Shown here piece after piece: positions 24,671 through 34,054 of a stretch of 64,000 nucleotides of DNA; within the stretch, counting starts at the first letter, position 1, and each line of letters begins with the position of its first letter. Position numbers and translations under genes: made by a program. The stretch is from assembly GCF_024055795.1 (NCBI RefSeq), contig NZ_JAMXMY010000034.1:1-64000 (forward strand), written 5' to 3'. Below the pieces are notes generated by a model. That model did no database searches and had not been told where the DNA came from. It saw only the letters and a list, made by a program, of their open reading frames with translations. The DNA comes from Actinoallomurus purpureus (GTDB lineage: Bacteria; Actinomycetota; Actinomycetes; Streptosporangiales; Streptosporangiaceae).

Positions 24671-25471
24671 CTACTCGGGGACGCGGGCTACGCAGAAGAC
24701 GGTCTGGCCGAAGGGCGGGCGGACGACTCGCTCGATGAGGCGGGTGGTCGGCACGACCGTGCGGTCGTAGATCTTGACGAGCTTGGGGTCGGGGTAGCCG
24801 GCGCCGCCGCGGCGGACCGCGAGCCACCAGGCGATGCCGCCGAGGAAGTTGATCGGCTTGAGCACGTCGATGCCGAGCCCGGCGCCGCTGACGGTCGCGG
24901 CCAGGGTCTTCGGCGTGTAGCGGGTCACGTGGCCGACCTTGCGGTCGAAGTCGCCGTACAGCTGCATGTAGCCGGGCACCCAGATGACGATGCGCCCGCC
25001 GGGCTCGACCACCGAGGCGAGGTCCTTCAGCGCATCGACGTCGTCCTTGATGTGCTCCAGGACGTTCATCATGACGACCGTGTCGACCTTGCGCCTGATG
25101 TTGATCTCGGCGGGCAGCGCTAGGTCGAGCACCTCGACGTCGTCGTTGCCCTGGTAGCGCTTTGTCAGCTGCTCGACGCAGTAGGGGTCGTTGTCGCTGA
25201 CGACGAGGTAGTCGAGGCGGCCCGCGAACTGCTCGGAGAAGTGGCCGAGGCCGGAGCCGACCTCGAGCAGTGACCGGCCGACGTGGGGCGCCACCGTGTC
25301 GTATTCGTACTGGCGGTAGTTCTTCGCCTCATCGCCGCCGAGGTGGTTCTCCAGCTGACCTTCGCCGGCGGCCGGCTGGTCGCCGTCGAAGGTCTGCGGT
25401 GCCTCCCCGCCCCTGCCGCTGCCGAGCAGGCCGAGGAGGGAGCGTGCGATGGAATTGTTCTTCGCTGGCAT
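24671..25471 (-). CDS. Class I SAM-dependent methyltransferase
   Basis: 266 residues. Motif I is LLEVGSGLGHFSEQF (about residues 68-82), with an acidic residue in VVSDNDPYCVEQL and the post-motif VDTVVMMNVLEHIKDD. The C-terminal half has the GYMQLYGDFDRKVGHVTRYTP segment seen in methyltransferases acting on sugars or lipids in cell-surface clusters. The substrate is not clear. ATG at 25471. No partner gene is close: the minus-strand IclR gene ends 270 bp upstream. Confidence 0.8.
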   Translation of the reverse strand: MPAKNNSIARSLLGLLGSGRGGEAPQTFDGDQPAAGEGQLENHLGGDEAKNYRQYEYDTVAPHVGRSLLEVGSGLGHFSEQFAGRLDYLVVSDNDPYCVEQLTKRYQGNDDVEVLDLALPAEINIRRKVDTVVMMNVLEHIKDDVDALKDLASVVEPGGRIVIWVPGYMQLYGDFDRKVGHVTRYTPKTLAATVSGAGLGIDVLKPINFLGGIAWWLAVRRGGAGYPDPKLVKIYDRTVVPTTRLIERVVRPPFGQTVFCVARVPE

Positions 25472-25577
25472 GCGATCACTCGCTGAATGTCGACGACGGG
25501 CCCAAGTGGGTGAGAAGTCTATCCACAGCCGGTGGTCGTGCGGCCACCGTGAACCGGCAGCACGTCAGAGAGAGTGC

Positions 25578-25668
25578 CCCGCCCCGGGACCGTGGTGGCC
25601 GGAAGGCCTGGACCCAACGACAGCCGTGGCCATGAGCACATCGAGGTCGGACCAGGGCCCGGGGCGGG
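25578..25668. repeat. Long-range inverted repeat in an intergenic gap
   Basis: CCCGCCCCGGG (25578-25588) is complementary to CCCGGGGCGGG (25658-25668), 69 bp apart, within the 270-bp gap between iclR and the methyltransferase gene. It could fold a large stem in the leader of the methyltransferase. No other gene seen in the gap. Confidence 0.35.
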
Positions 25669-25741
25669 AATCTGTGGGGGCTTCGCGCCCTTATGGCACA
25701 AAGGTTCGCGAGAATCCGCGGTGTCCGCAAGGTGACTATTT

Positions 25742-26488
25742 TCAGATGGTGAGTGCGCGGTTGATGCGTGCGGCTGCGGCCCGCATGTGCGGCGCGAACG
25801 CCTCGATCTTCGCCAGCTTCGCCGGGCTGCAGGAGACCGCGACCGCTCCGACCGCCTTTCCAGCCGCGTCGGTCACGGGTACGGCGGCGCATCCGGTGCC
25901 CAGGAGGTACTCCTCTCGGTCGATGGCGAGCGTGGAGCCGAGCCGGCGTTCGAGCTCGCCGTGGTGGGTGATGGTGTTCGGCGTCAGGCCGATCAGCGGG
26001 TGCCGGGCCAGGTGGTCACGGCGGGCGGGCGGGGCGAGCTGGGCCAGGACGCACTTGCCGATCGCGGTGGCGTGCGCCGCCTGGCTGAGGCAGACCGACA
26101 GGTCGACGCGGGGAGTGCGGGGGCCGTCCGCGATGTCGACGACGCGGATCTCCCCCTCCTCGTACAGGCTGAGGTAGGTCGCCACCCCGAGCTCGTCACG
26201 GAGCGAGGTCAGCGTCTCGCGGATGCGGGCGAGCCGGTCCTGGGTGCGCCGGTCGCCGGAGAGGGAGTCGACACGGTCGCCGAGGAGGTAGGCCCCGTCG
26301 GCCGTACGCACGAGGTATCCCTCGTGGACGAGTGTGCGCAGCAGATGGTACGTCGTGGCCAGCGGCAGGCCGACCTGCCGGGCGAGCTGTTTGGCCGGTG
26401 CGCCGCCGGGGTGCGACGCCACCGCCTCCATGAGATGCAGCGCGCGCTGCACGGAGACGATGAGGGTTGGCCTCCGTGTCTCTTTCAT
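25742..26488 (-). CDS. IclR family transcriptional regulator
   Basis: 248 residues. N-terminal winged helix-turn-helix (SVQRALHLMEAVAS...KQLARQVGLPLATTYHLLRTL) and C-terminal IclR effector domain with the zinc/ligand-region pattern HATAIGKCVLAQL and a Cys near residue 220 (AVSCSPAKL). Such proteins repress or activate catabolic operons in response to a small metabolite. The start at 26488 gives the usual length; the ORF extends 12 codons further upstream without a better ribosome site. No catabolic operon is adjacent. Confidence 0.88.
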   Translation of the reverse strand: MKETRRPTLIVSVQRALHLMEAVASHPGGAPAKQLARQVGLPLATTYHLLRTLVHEGYLVRTADGAYLLGDRVDSLSGDRRTQDRLARIRETLTSLRDELGVATYLSLYEEGEIRVVDIADGPRTPRVDLSVCLSQAAHATAIGKCVLAQLAPPARRDHLARHPLIGLTPNTITHHGELERRLGSTLAIDREEYLLGTGCAAVPVTDAAGKAVGAVAVSCSPAKLAKIEAFAPHMRAAAARINRALTI

Positions 26489-26651
26489 CACGGACAGCGA
26501 ACCCCCGTGGACCGCCACGGTCAAGCACTTTGCCCAATCTCGCCCCCTTGGACCGTTCCTAGCGAGCTCCCACGGATCTCCCAGACTCCTCCCCCGCGTT
26601 CTTCAAGACCTTCCTCTTCACTGGATGACGGCAACCTGAAAGGAGGCCGAG

Positions 26652-27134
26652 TTGAACAAGAAGATTCTGGGTGGCGTGTCCGCGCTGGCCGTCGGGGTCG
26701 TCGGTACGGGCGTCTACCTGGCCGTCCCCGCGTCGGCCGGCGCGTCGGGGGGCTCCCCCGCCACCGCCGCCGCCAGAGGGAAGCATCGTCCGCTGCGCGG
26801 CGTCCGTGCCGCTCGCGGCATCCACGGCCAGGCCACCGTCCGCACGAAGAAGGGCTTCGCCCAGGTCGGCTGGCAGCGGGGCAGGCTGACCGCGACGAGC
26901 GGCGGTACGCTCAGCGTCCGCAGCGCCGACGGCGTCACCTGGCAGTGGAGGACCGACGGCAACACCAAGGTCCGCAAGGACGGAGGAAAGTCCACGCTGT
27001 CGAAGCTGGCCACGGGCGACTTCGTCTTCGTCGCCGGTCTGGAGAACGGCGGCACCCGTACGGCGAGACGCGTGGTCGTGCCGAAGCGGGTACCGGCCCG
27101 GGAGACCGCGTCGCCGGCTCCCTCCCACAGCTGA
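26652..27134 (+). CDS. Secreted DUF5666-like protein
   Basis: 160 residues with a Sec signal peptide (KKILGGVSALAVGVVGTG, then PASA cleavage). The mature part is basic, then a small beta-rich domain: GGTLSVRSADGVTWQWRTDG, NTKVRKDGG and LATGDFVFVAGLENGG fit the DUF5666 pattern. The TTG at 26652 follows AAAGGAGG. It lies 54 bp before the response regulator gene on the same strand; exported small proteins next to sensor kinases are often their targets or inputs, which is inference here. Confidence 0.7.
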   Translation: MNKKILGGVSALAVGVVGTGVYLAVPASAGASGGSPATAAARGKHRPLRGVRAARGIHGQATVRTKKGFAQVGWQRGRLTATSGGTLSVRSADGVTWQWRTDGNTKVRKDGGKSTLSKLATGDFVFVAGLENGGTRTARRVVVPKRVPARETASPAPSHS

Positions 27135-27188
27135 GCGGCCCCGGCCCGGGTCGGCGGCGGCGCCGCCCCCCGGGCCGGGAACGGCGCG

Positions 27189-27878
27189 ATGATGGAGCCG
27201 ATGGACACCCCACGAGTGCTCGTCGTCGACGACGAGCAGAACATCCGCGATCTGGTGGAGATCGCCCTGCGCTTCCACGGATTCACCGTCGTGACGGCGG
27301 CCACGGGAGCCGAGGCGCTGCGCCACGTGCGCGACGACCACCCGCAGCTGATCGTGCTCGACATCATGCTGCCCGACCTGGACGGCTTCGAGGTCTGCCG
27401 CCGCCTGCGCGGCGAGGGTGACGAGACACCGATCATCTTCCTCACCGCCCGCGACACCCCGTCGGACACGGTGACGGGGCTGACGCTCGGCGGCGACGAC
27501 TACGTGACCAAACCGTTCGCGGTGGACGCCCTGGTCGCCCGCGTACGGGCGGTGCTGCGGCGCGCCCGGCCGGGTGGGTCCGCCGACGAGCTGCTGCGCG
27601 TGGGCGACCTGGAGGTCGACATCGCCCACTGGACGGTGCGCCGGGCCGGCACGGAGGTCGAACTCTCCCCCACGGAGTTCCGGCTGCTCGCGTACTTCAT
27701 GCGCAACCCGGGACGGGTGCTGAGCCGGACGCAGCTGCTGGAGAACGTCTGGGGCTGGGACCATTCGGCGGGCTCACCGGTCGTGGAGACCTACATCAGC
27801 TATCTGCGCCGCAAGCTCGGGCCCGACCTGATCCACACCCAGCGTGGCGTCGGCTACGCCCTGCGCCCCTCGCCATGA
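27189..27878 (+). CDS. OmpR/PhoB family response regulator
   Basis: 229 residues (225 if the ATG at 27201 is used). Receiver domain with acidic pocket DDEQN, phospho-acceptor Asp in VLDIMLPDLDGFE (about residue 60), Thr in FLTARDT and Lys in DYVTKPF; C-terminal winged helix (LSPTEFRLLAYFMRNPGRVLS ... TYISYLRRKLG). It is similar to MprA/TcrA-type regulators. The stop overlaps the kinase ATG (ATGA at 27875), so the pair is translationally coupled. Confidence 0.93.
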   Translation: MMEPMDTPRVLVVDDEQNIRDLVEIALRFHGFTVVTAATGAEALRHVRDDHPQLIVLDIMLPDLDGFEVCRRLRGEGDETPIIFLTARDTPSDTVTGLTLGGDDYVTKPFAVDALVARVRAVLRRARPGGSADELLRVGDLEVDIAHWTVRRAGTEVELSPTEFRLLAYFMRNPGRVLSRTQLLENVWGWDHSAGSPVVETYISYLRRKLGPDLIHTQRGVGYALRPSP

Positions 27879-29193
27879 GATCGCTCAACAGCCGGCTCGT
27901 CGCCGGGCTGCTCGCCGTGACGGCGGTGGGGCTGACGCTGATGGGTGGGGTGAGCGCGGTCGTGCTGCGGGGCTACCTGCTGCACCGCGTGAACAACCAG
28001 TTGGAGGCGGTGCGCCGGCGCGGGCCGCCGACACCGTGGCCCCGGGCCGCTACATCGTCCTCACCATGACGCCGGACGGTCGGGTCCATGCGGGCAGTGG
28101 TGGGCCCGATCCCGCGGCGGCGCTCCAGCGCGCGGCACGGCTCGGCCCCGATCCGCTGTTCGCCGAGGCGCGACGGGCGAAGCCGTTCCGGTTCGGGCGG
28201 ATGCGCGCGATCGCTCGCGTGGGAGCGCGCGGGAGGAACGTCGTCGTGATCGTCGATCCGCTGAGCGATGTCCGCGCGACCCTGGCGGGTCTCCTCGTCA
28301 CCGAGTCGATCACCGGGGTCGTGCTCCTCGGCCTGATCGCCCTGCTCGGCCGCGGGCTGGTCCGGCGGGGGCTCGCACCGGTGTCGCGGATGGCCGCCAC
28401 GGCCCACGGCATCGCGAGCGGCGGTGACCTGAGCGCCCGGATGGAGGAGTCGCCGTCGGAGGTGGGGCGGCTGGCCGGGGCGATCAACGTCATGCTGGGC
28501 CGGATCGAGCAGGCGTTCCTCGCGCGGCTGCGCTCGGAGGCGAAGGTGCGGGAGTTCGCCGCCGACGCCTCGCACGAGCTGCGCACCCCGCTGACGACCA
28601 TCCGCGGCTACTCCGACCTGTACGAGCAGGGCGCGGTCAGCGCCGAGGAGGCGATGCGGCGGATCTCCGGCGAGGCGGCGCGCATGGGGCGCCTCGTCGA
28701 GGAGCTGCTGGAGCTGGCGCGCCTGGACAAGGGCTCGGCGCTGTCCCCGGCGCCGGTCGACCTGGCGGCGCTCGCCCGTGAGGCGGCGGCGGACGCGGCC
28801 GCGGTGGAGCCGGACCGGCCGGTCCGGACGGAGGTGCCGGACACGCTGGTCACCGTGGCCGACGAGGCCCGGATCCGGCAGGTCCTGGCGAACCTGCTGG
28901 CCAATGTGCGGGCGCACACGCCGCCGCGTACTCCGGCGACCGTACGGCTCGTGTGGACGGACGCCGCGGTCGTCCTCGAGGTCGCCGATGAGGGGCCCGG
29001 GATCGCTCCGGAGGAGGCCGCCCGCGCCTTCGACCGGTTCCACCACGCTCAGGGCAGCGGCGGCAGCGGGCTGGGCCTGGCGATCGTCGCGGCGATCGCG
29101 GCCGCGCACGGGGGGCATGCCGCGCTGCGCTCGATGCCGGGCGCCGGGGTGGTCGTACGGGTCGAACTGCCGCGCGTCGCCCCACTTTCCTAG
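27875..29193 (+). pseudogene. Sensor histidine kinase with a frameshift after the first membrane helix
   Basis: The ATG at 27875 opens a frame with a signal/TM helix (LVAGLLAVTAVGLTLMGG) that continues through HRVNNQLEAVRR and then ends at a stop near 28069. The rest of the kinase lies in the -1 frame from about 28020 to 29193: sensor region, second TM (SITGVVLLGLIALLG), HAMP, H box SHELRTPLTTIRGYSD, N box LANLLANVRAH, DEGPGIAP, and G2 SGGSGLGLAIV. Joining the frames requires one extra base around 28010-28030 in a GC-rich run. Either a sequencing error, a true inactivation, or, least likely, programmed slippage. All catalytic motifs are otherwise intact. Confidence 0.8.
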
Positions 29194-29269
29194 CCGGGGA
29201 CGACCCGCCGAATACCGGGGCTACCAGCGGGTAGAACCAGGGAGTAACTTCCTGTGGAGGTGATCCTCA

Positions 29270-31156
29270 ATGGCGCACGTGGACGAACGCACCGCCCGCC
29301 GCGTCGCCGAAGAGGCGCGCGAGACATCCTGGCGCCTGCCCAGCTTCGGCAAGCAGCTCTTCCTCGGCGACTTCCGGCTCGACCTCATCCACCCCCACCC
29401 GCGGGCCGATGAGGAGGAGCGCGGCAAGGGCGAGGAGTTCCTGTCCCGGCTCCGGGAGTTCTGCGAGACGAAGGTGGACCCCCGGATCATCGAGCGCGAG
29501 GCCCGCATCCCCGACGACGTCATCAAGGGCCTGAAGGCCCTCGGCGCCTTCGGCATGAAGATCCCCGAGGAGTACGGCGGCCTCGGCCTGAACCAGGTCT
29601 CCTACAACAAGGCGCTCATGCTCGTCGGCTCCGTGCACTCCGCGCTCGGCGCCATGCTGTCGGCCCACCAGTCCATCGGCGTCCCCCAGCCGGTCAAGCT
29701 CTTCGGAACCGACCGGCAGAAGCGGACGTTCCTGCCCCGCTGCGTCAACGAGATCAGCGCGTTCCTGCTCACCGAGCCCGACGTCGGCTCCGACCCGGCC
29801 CGGCTGCGCACCACGGCCGTCCCGGACGGCGACGACTACGTCATCGACGGCGTCAAGCTCTGGACCACCAACGGCGTCGTCGCCGACCTGCTCGTGGTGA
29901 TGGCCCAGGTGCCGAGGTCCGACGGCCACCGCGGCGGCATCACGGCGTTCGTCGTCGACGCGAAGACCGAGGGCATCACCGTCGAGAACCGCAACGCCTT
30001 CATGGGCCTGCGCGGCATCGAGAACGGCGTGACCCGCTTCCACCAGGTCCGCGTGCCCGCCGCCAATCGCGTCGGCAAGGAGGGTCAGGGCCTGAAGATC
30101 GCGCTGACCACCCTGAACACCGGGCGCCTGTCGCTGCCGGCCATGTGCGCCGGCGCGGCCAAGTGGAGCACCAAGATCGCCCGCGAGTGGGCGAAGGAGC
30201 GCGTCCAGTGGGGCCGCCCGGTCGGTGAGCACGAGGCCGTCGCCGCCAAGATCTCCTTCATCGCCGCGACGGCGTACGCACTCGAGGCCATGGTCGACCT
30301 GGCCGGCGCCCTCGCCGACGACGAGCGGGGCGACATCCGCATCGAGGCCGCGCTGGCCAAGCTGTACGCCTCGGAGATGGCCTGGCGCGTCGCCGACGAT
30401 CTCGTACAGATCCGGGGCGGGCGCGGCTACGAGACCGCCGAGTCCCTGGCCGCGCGCGGCGAGCGCGGCGTGCCCGCCGAGCAGCTCCTGCGCGACCTGC
30501 GCATCAACCGCATCTTCGAGGGATCCTCGGAGATCATGCGGCTCCTGATCGCCCGCGAGGCGGTCGACACGCACCTCTCGGTGGCCGGCGACATCATCGA
30601 CCCCGACGCCGGCCTGAAGGCCAAGGCCAAGGCCGTCGGCCGCGCGGGAGGCTTCTACTCCACCTGGTTCCCCACCCTCATCGCCGGGGCGGGACAGCGG
30701 CCGGGATCATACGCCGAGTTCGGCCCGCTGGCCCGTCACCTGCGCTACGTCGAGCGGTCCTCGCGCAAGCTCGCCCGCTCGGTGTTCTACGCCGCCGGAC
30801 GCTGGCAGGGCGCGCTCGAACGTAAGCAGGGCTTCCTCGGCCGCATGGTCGACATCGGCGCCGAACTCTTCGCGATCAGCGCGGTGTGCGTCCGGGCGAA
30901 GGCCGACGACCGGCCCGAGGCGTACGAGCTCGCGGACGCGTTCTGCGCCCAGGCGCGGGCGCGGATCGGCGAGCTGTTCGGCCGGCTCTGGCACAACACC
31001 GACGACCTCGACGCCAAGCTGGCCCGGCAGATCATGGACGGCCGTCACACCTGGCTGGAGGACGGCGTGCTCGACCCGTCCATCCCCGGCCCATGGATCG
31101 CCGAGGCCGAGCCCGGCCCGAGCGCCCGCGAGAACGTCCACCGCCCCGTCGCCTGA
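29270..31156 (+). CDS. Acyl-CoA dehydrogenase, long-chain type
   Basis: 628-residue flavoprotein that introduces the alpha-beta double bond of acyl-CoA in beta-oxidation. The longer length and extra C-terminal helical domain (about residues 450-610) fit the very-long-chain/ACAD9-like group. Family signatures: EYGGLGLNQVSYN, LTEPDVGSDPA, QIRGGRGYETA, and IFEGSSEIMRLLIA, where the Glu is the catalytic base. ATG at 29270 with GGAGGTGAT upstream. Stands alone between the kinase and a convergent LysR gene. Confidence 0.93.
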   Translation: MAHVDERTARRVAEEARETSWRLPSFGKQLFLGDFRLDLIHPHPRADEEERGKGEEFLSRLREFCETKVDPRIIEREARIPDDVIKGLKALGAFGMKIPEEYGGLGLNQVSYNKALMLVGSVHSALGAMLSAHQSIGVPQPVKLFGTDRQKRTFLPRCVNEISAFLLTEPDVGSDPARLRTTAVPDGDDYVIDGVKLWTTNGVVADLLVVMAQVPRSDGHRGGITAFVVDAKTEGITVENRNAFMGLRGIENGVTRFHQVRVPAANRVGKEGQGLKIALTTLNTGRLSLPAMCAGAAKWSTKIAREWAKERVQWGRPVGEHEAVAAKISFIAATAYALEAMVDLAGALADDERGDIRIEAALAKLYASEMAWRVADDLVQIRGGRGYETAESLAARGERGVPAEQLLRDLRINRIFEGSSEIMRLLIAREAVDTHLSVAGDIIDPDAGLKAKAKAVGRAGGFYSTWFPTLIAGAGQRPGSYAEFGPLARHLRYVERSSRKLARSVFYAAGRWQGALERKQGFLGRMVDIGAELFAISAVCVRAKADDRPEAYELADAFCAQARARIGELFGRLWHNTDDLDAKLARQIMDGRHTWLEDGVLDPSIPGPWIAEAEPGPSARENVHRPVA

Positions 31157-31207
31157 CCGCGCGGCGCGCAGCGGCCCGCGCCGTCCCGTCGCGGTGCGGG
31201 CCGCGGT

Positions 31208-32095
31208 TCAGAGATCGGCGGTGAGATCGGTGCCGGCCTGGGCGAAGGCCTGGACGAGCGGGGTCTCGGCGGCGGTGCGCCAGACGAGCGCCCATCGTAC
31301 GGATGGGGCGTCGCGGATGGGCAGGTAGACGAGGTTGGGCCAGGGGTAGAAGCGAGCGGCTTCGGCCGCGGCCGCGATGACGGCCTGCCCGGAACTGGCC
31401 GCTTTCAGCTGGTCCTCCCAGTTGGTGACCAGGGGCCCGCGGGGCACGGGGCGACCGGAGGGAGTGTGGAAGGGCTGGAACACCTCCTCCATGTACGCCG
31501 GGATCGAGGAGTTGTGCGCGATGAAGGTGAGATCGCCGAAATCCTCCCGGCAGACCGAGTCACGGTCGGCGTAGGGGTGGGTGGCGGCGAGCATGAGCGC
31601 CTGCGGGGAGGTGTGGGTGACCGGGCCGACGGTGAGGTCGGGTTCGTGGATCGGCAGCCACAGCAGCGCGACGTCGACGTCACCGGAGCGCAGCAGGTCG
31701 AGCGGGTAGACCGAATTGATGTCGCGGTGTAGGAGCCGGGCGTTCGGGTGCCGGGTCTGGAACAACTGGACGATCTTATCGATCATCCATGCCTGGGGGC
31801 CCATCGTGCCCAGGGTGAGCGTTCCCGAGGTGCCGCTGGCGGTCTGCCGGGCCCGCTCCACGCTCTGCCGCACCCCGTGGAAGAGCGGGGCGAGTTCGTC
31901 GCGGAGCTGCCGGCCGAGCGGGGTGAGGCGGACGTTGTGGGTGGTGCGTTCGAACAGCGGTCCGCCGATGCGGCGTTCCTGCTGCTTGATCGATTGGCTG
32001 ACCCGGGCCGGGGTGAGGTGCAGCCGAGCGGCGGTCCGCCCGAAGTGCAGCTCATCGGCCAACGTCAGGAAGATCTCGATATCACGCAGCTCCAT
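31208..32095 (-). CDS. LysR family transcriptional regulator
   Basis: 295 residues: winged helix-turn-helix at the N-terminus (IEIFLTLADELHFGRTAARL) and a periplasmic-binding-like effector domain. LLHRDINSVYPLDLLRSGDV and VDVALLWLPI are typical of the LTTR group with the WLP motif. No Shine-Dalgarno sequence precedes the ATG; instead a perfect inverted repeat abuts it. Its target could be the divergent DUF6891 gene or itself. Confidence 0.9.
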   Translation of the reverse strand: MELRDIEIFLTLADELHFGRTAARLHLTPARVSQSIKQQERRIGGPLFERTTHNVRLTPLGRQLRDELAPLFHGVRQSVERARQTASGTSGTLTLGTMGPQAWMIDKIVQLFQTRHPNARLLHRDINSVYPLDLLRSGDVDVALLWLPIHEPDLTVGPVTHTSPQALMLAATHPYADRDSVCREDFGDLTFIAHNSSIPAYMEEVFQPFHTPSGRPVPRGPLVTNWEDQLKAASSGQAVIAAAAEAARFYPWPNLVYLPIRDAPSVRWALVWRTAAETPLVQAFAQAGTDLTADL

Positions 32096-32112
32096 TTACG
32101 ACCGGATCGTAA
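32096..32112. promoter_or_regulatory. Inverted repeat abutting the lysR start codon
   Basis: TTACGA-CCGGA-TCGTAA directly precedes the ATG (read on the minus strand). The form matches the T-N11-A dyads bound by LysR regulators, and overlap with the start suggests autorepression of a leaderless transcript. Confidence 0.5.
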
Positions 32113-32256
32113 CTCATAAGTCCCGCTAATCGGTTGTTACCACTCCCCCGCGCGTAACCGCCAGTGGTGCTCGATGCGGCGCTGCGGCAACCGCACCAAG
32201 GCCCGGCGCCACTACGACCGCACCCGGTCGTGAGCGGGAGTGTCGTCGCCGGTTGC

Positions 32257-32268
32257 GATAATCGCCGG
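32257..32268 (+). promoter_or_regulatory. Candidate leaderless promoter of DUF6891 gene
   Basis: GATAAT (32257-32262) lies 6 nt before the ATG at 32269, the arrangement of a leaderless actinomycete gene. No purine-rich ribosome site occurs. No convincing -35 box seen. Confidence 0.5.
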
Positions 32269-33219
32269 ATGATCGACAGCGAGGACCGCGACCTGCTCCG
32301 CGACCGGATCCGCGAGGCCCTGGCCATCGGCGACGACGACTTCGACGCCATCGTCGGGGACTGTGTCGACTTCCTCGACACCGCACCGGACTCCGCGGCC
32401 GTCGCCGAGGCGGCCGCCGAGATCGCGAAAGAGGAGTTCGCCGCCTACCGCGCCGACCAGGAGTCCTGGCCGGACCTCCTCGACTCCGATCGGTTGCTCC
32501 GGGCGTTCCGGGACCTCGAGACGGCCGGGATCGTGGCCCGGGAGAACTTCACGTGCTGCCAGACCTGCGGCACGGCCGAGATCGGCGGGGAGGTGCCGGA
32601 AGGCACCGAGACGCGCGGCTACGTCTTCTGCCACTTCCAGGACGTCCAGGCGGCCGTCACCGGTCACGGGATCTTCCTGGCGTACGGCGCCTTCGGCGAG
32701 GACGGCTCCGCGACCGCGGGGATCGGTGAGGAGATCGTCGCCGCGCTGCGCCGCCACGGCCTCACCCCGGAGTGGAACGGCGATCCCGGTCAGCGGATCG
32801 AGGTGCCCATGACGTGGCGGCGGAGGCGCTTCGGCCGGCTCGCCACCTGGCCCGGTGGGCCGGAGCCTGAGGCCGCCGGCCCGCTCCGGGTGACCTACTG
32901 CGACTACGGACGGGGACGCGCCCAGGACGAGGCGGTCCCGATGTCGCTCGCGGAGTCCCGCCAGGTGCTGCTCGACCTGACACCCCGGAAGGGCAACTTC
33001 GCCACGTTCGAGGGCGGGTCCGGCGACGTCGTGCAGATGATCTGGGAGGACGGGCCGCGGCTGTGGCTGGAGAGCCCGGACACCGCCGCGCGGTGCTCCC
33101 GGGGGCGCCACGTCACGCCGGCCGAGGCGGAGGACCTGATCCGCGTCCTCGCCGACGAGAACCGGGCCGACCTGGCCCGGCTCGGCGACATCGAGGTCAG
33201 GCCGTGGTCGGCCGGGTGA
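32269..33219 (+). CDS. DUF6891 domain protein
   Basis: 316-residue soluble acidic protein. Residues about 75-200 match the DUF6891 pattern: FRDLETAGIVARENFTCCQTC and GYVFCHFQDVQAAV, then LAYGAFGEDG and EIVAALRRHGLTPEWNGDP. The C-terminal part is a separate domain (GNFATFEGGSGDVVQMIWED ...). Function unknown. The start at 32269 is preferred to the ORF limit because of the GATAAT box and because the sequence before it is not protein-like. Confidence 0.8.
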   Translation: MIDSEDRDLLRDRIREALAIGDDDFDAIVGDCVDFLDTAPDSAAVAEAAAEIAKEEFAAYRADQESWPDLLDSDRLLRAFRDLETAGIVARENFTCCQTCGTAEIGGEVPEGTETRGYVFCHFQDVQAAVTGHGIFLAYGAFGEDGSATAGIGEEIVAALRRHGLTPEWNGDPGQRIEVPMTWRRRRFGRLATWPGGPEPEAAGPLRVTYCDYGRGRAQDEAVPMSLAESRQVLLDLTPRKGNFATFEGGSGDVVQMIWEDGPRLWLESPDTAARCSRGRHVTPAEAEDLIRVLADENRADLARLGDIEVRPWSAG

Positions 33220-33259
33220 GCCGTCCGAGTCGGGTAAGCCGTCCGGAACGGGCGAGCCG

Positions 33260-33613
33260 TCAGAGCGGGGGGATCCGCTCGCGGCGCATCCGCGGGATCA
33301 CCGAGCGTTTCTCCAACTGGAAGACGCGGTCCCAGGCGACGTCGAGCTGGGCTTCCAACTCGCGGATGCGCTTCTCCAGGCCGATGATCTGACGGATCCC
33401 GGCCAGCGTGACGCCTTCGTCGGCCAGTTCGATGACGCGGCGGATCCGGCCGAGCTCGTACGCCGAATAACGACGGTGGCCGCCCGGCGTACGCCGGGGG
33501 CACACGACGCCGTACCGATCGAGGCGGTGCAGGAACCTCCGGCGCGTCTCCAGCATCGCGGCGGCCTGCCCGACGGAGTACAGCGGCCGGTGTTCTTCTT
33601 CAGTGAGGACCAT
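33260..33613 (-). CDS. MerR family regulator
   Basis: 117 residues: MerR winged helix-turn-helix ([20 protein letters not shown], then RRTPGGHRRYSAYELGRI), followed by a coiled dimerisation helix (LEKRIRELEAQLDVAWDRVF). It lacks a C-terminal sensor domain, like HspR and small MerR proteins, so the inducing signal is unknown. ATG at 33613; an alternative ATG at 33625. No strong ribosome site. Its first 44 codons and upstream DNA (33481-33688) are duplicated at 35086-35293. Confidence 0.85.
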   Translation of the reverse strand: MVLTEEEHRPLYSVGQAAAMLETRRRFLHRLDRYGVVCPRRTPGGHRRYSAYELGRIRRVIELADEGVTLAGIRQIIGLEKRIRELEAQLDVAWDRVFQLEKRSVIPRMRRERIPPL

Positions 33614-33736
33614 GACGCGTGCCATCGTCGGGCACAGGGTTCGTGCCACGCGGCCGGTACACGCCCGCGTTGTGGGCTTCTTTACGAACCGATCCGGAAC
33701 TCCGGGTCGCGCGCATTCAGTCTGCCGACGGCGAAA

Positions 33737-33771
33737 CCGGCCTTGCCCCCACGTGCTCGGGGCAAGGCCGG
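33737..33771. terminator. Strong bidirectional hairpin
   Basis: CCGGCCTTGCCCC (33737-33749) pairs perfectly with GGGGCAAGGCCGG (33759-33771), 13-bp stem, 9-nt loop. A second hairpin, TCCGCGCC/GGCGCGGA, follows at 33781-33799, and a small inverted repeat TCACTG/CAGTGA at 33822-33839. They separate merR from the small gene that ends at 33872. Confidence 0.65.
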
Positions 33772-33871
33772 CTGTTCTCATCCGCGCCGGAGGCGCGGAC
33801 GTGTCGCCCTAGCTGATGCACTCACTGAACGCACAGTGAATGCCGTCAGGCGCGGCGATCTACTGCCACCT

Positions 33872-34054
33872 CTAACCCATGGAGGTGTAGCGCGCGCCCT
33901 CTTCTCGGCTGACGCCCCCGGCGTCCGTCGCCTGCGCCGGCTTCGGGTCCTCGGCGCGGTCGACCTCCTGCCTGGCCGCCTTTTTGACAGCCTCGGGGGC
34001 GTGGGTCCTGATCGCCTCGTCCAGCTTGTCCTGCGGGCTTCCTCCGGTTGCCAT
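33872..34054 (-). CDS. Small acidic-basic helical protein (60 residues)
   Basis: 60 residues starting MATGGSPQDKLDEAIRTHAP, then EAVKKAARQEVDRAEDP and a Pro/Gln/Ala tail. The ATG at 34054 is preceded by AGAGGGGAAG at good spacing, which supports translation from here rather than from farther upstream. One amphipathic helix is likely; no family recognised. Less GC-rich than nearby genes. It is divergent from the 34356 gene. Confidence 0.6.
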   Translation of the reverse strand: MATGGSPQDKLDEAIRTHAPEAVKKAARQEVDRAEDPKPAQATDAGGVSREEGARYTSMG

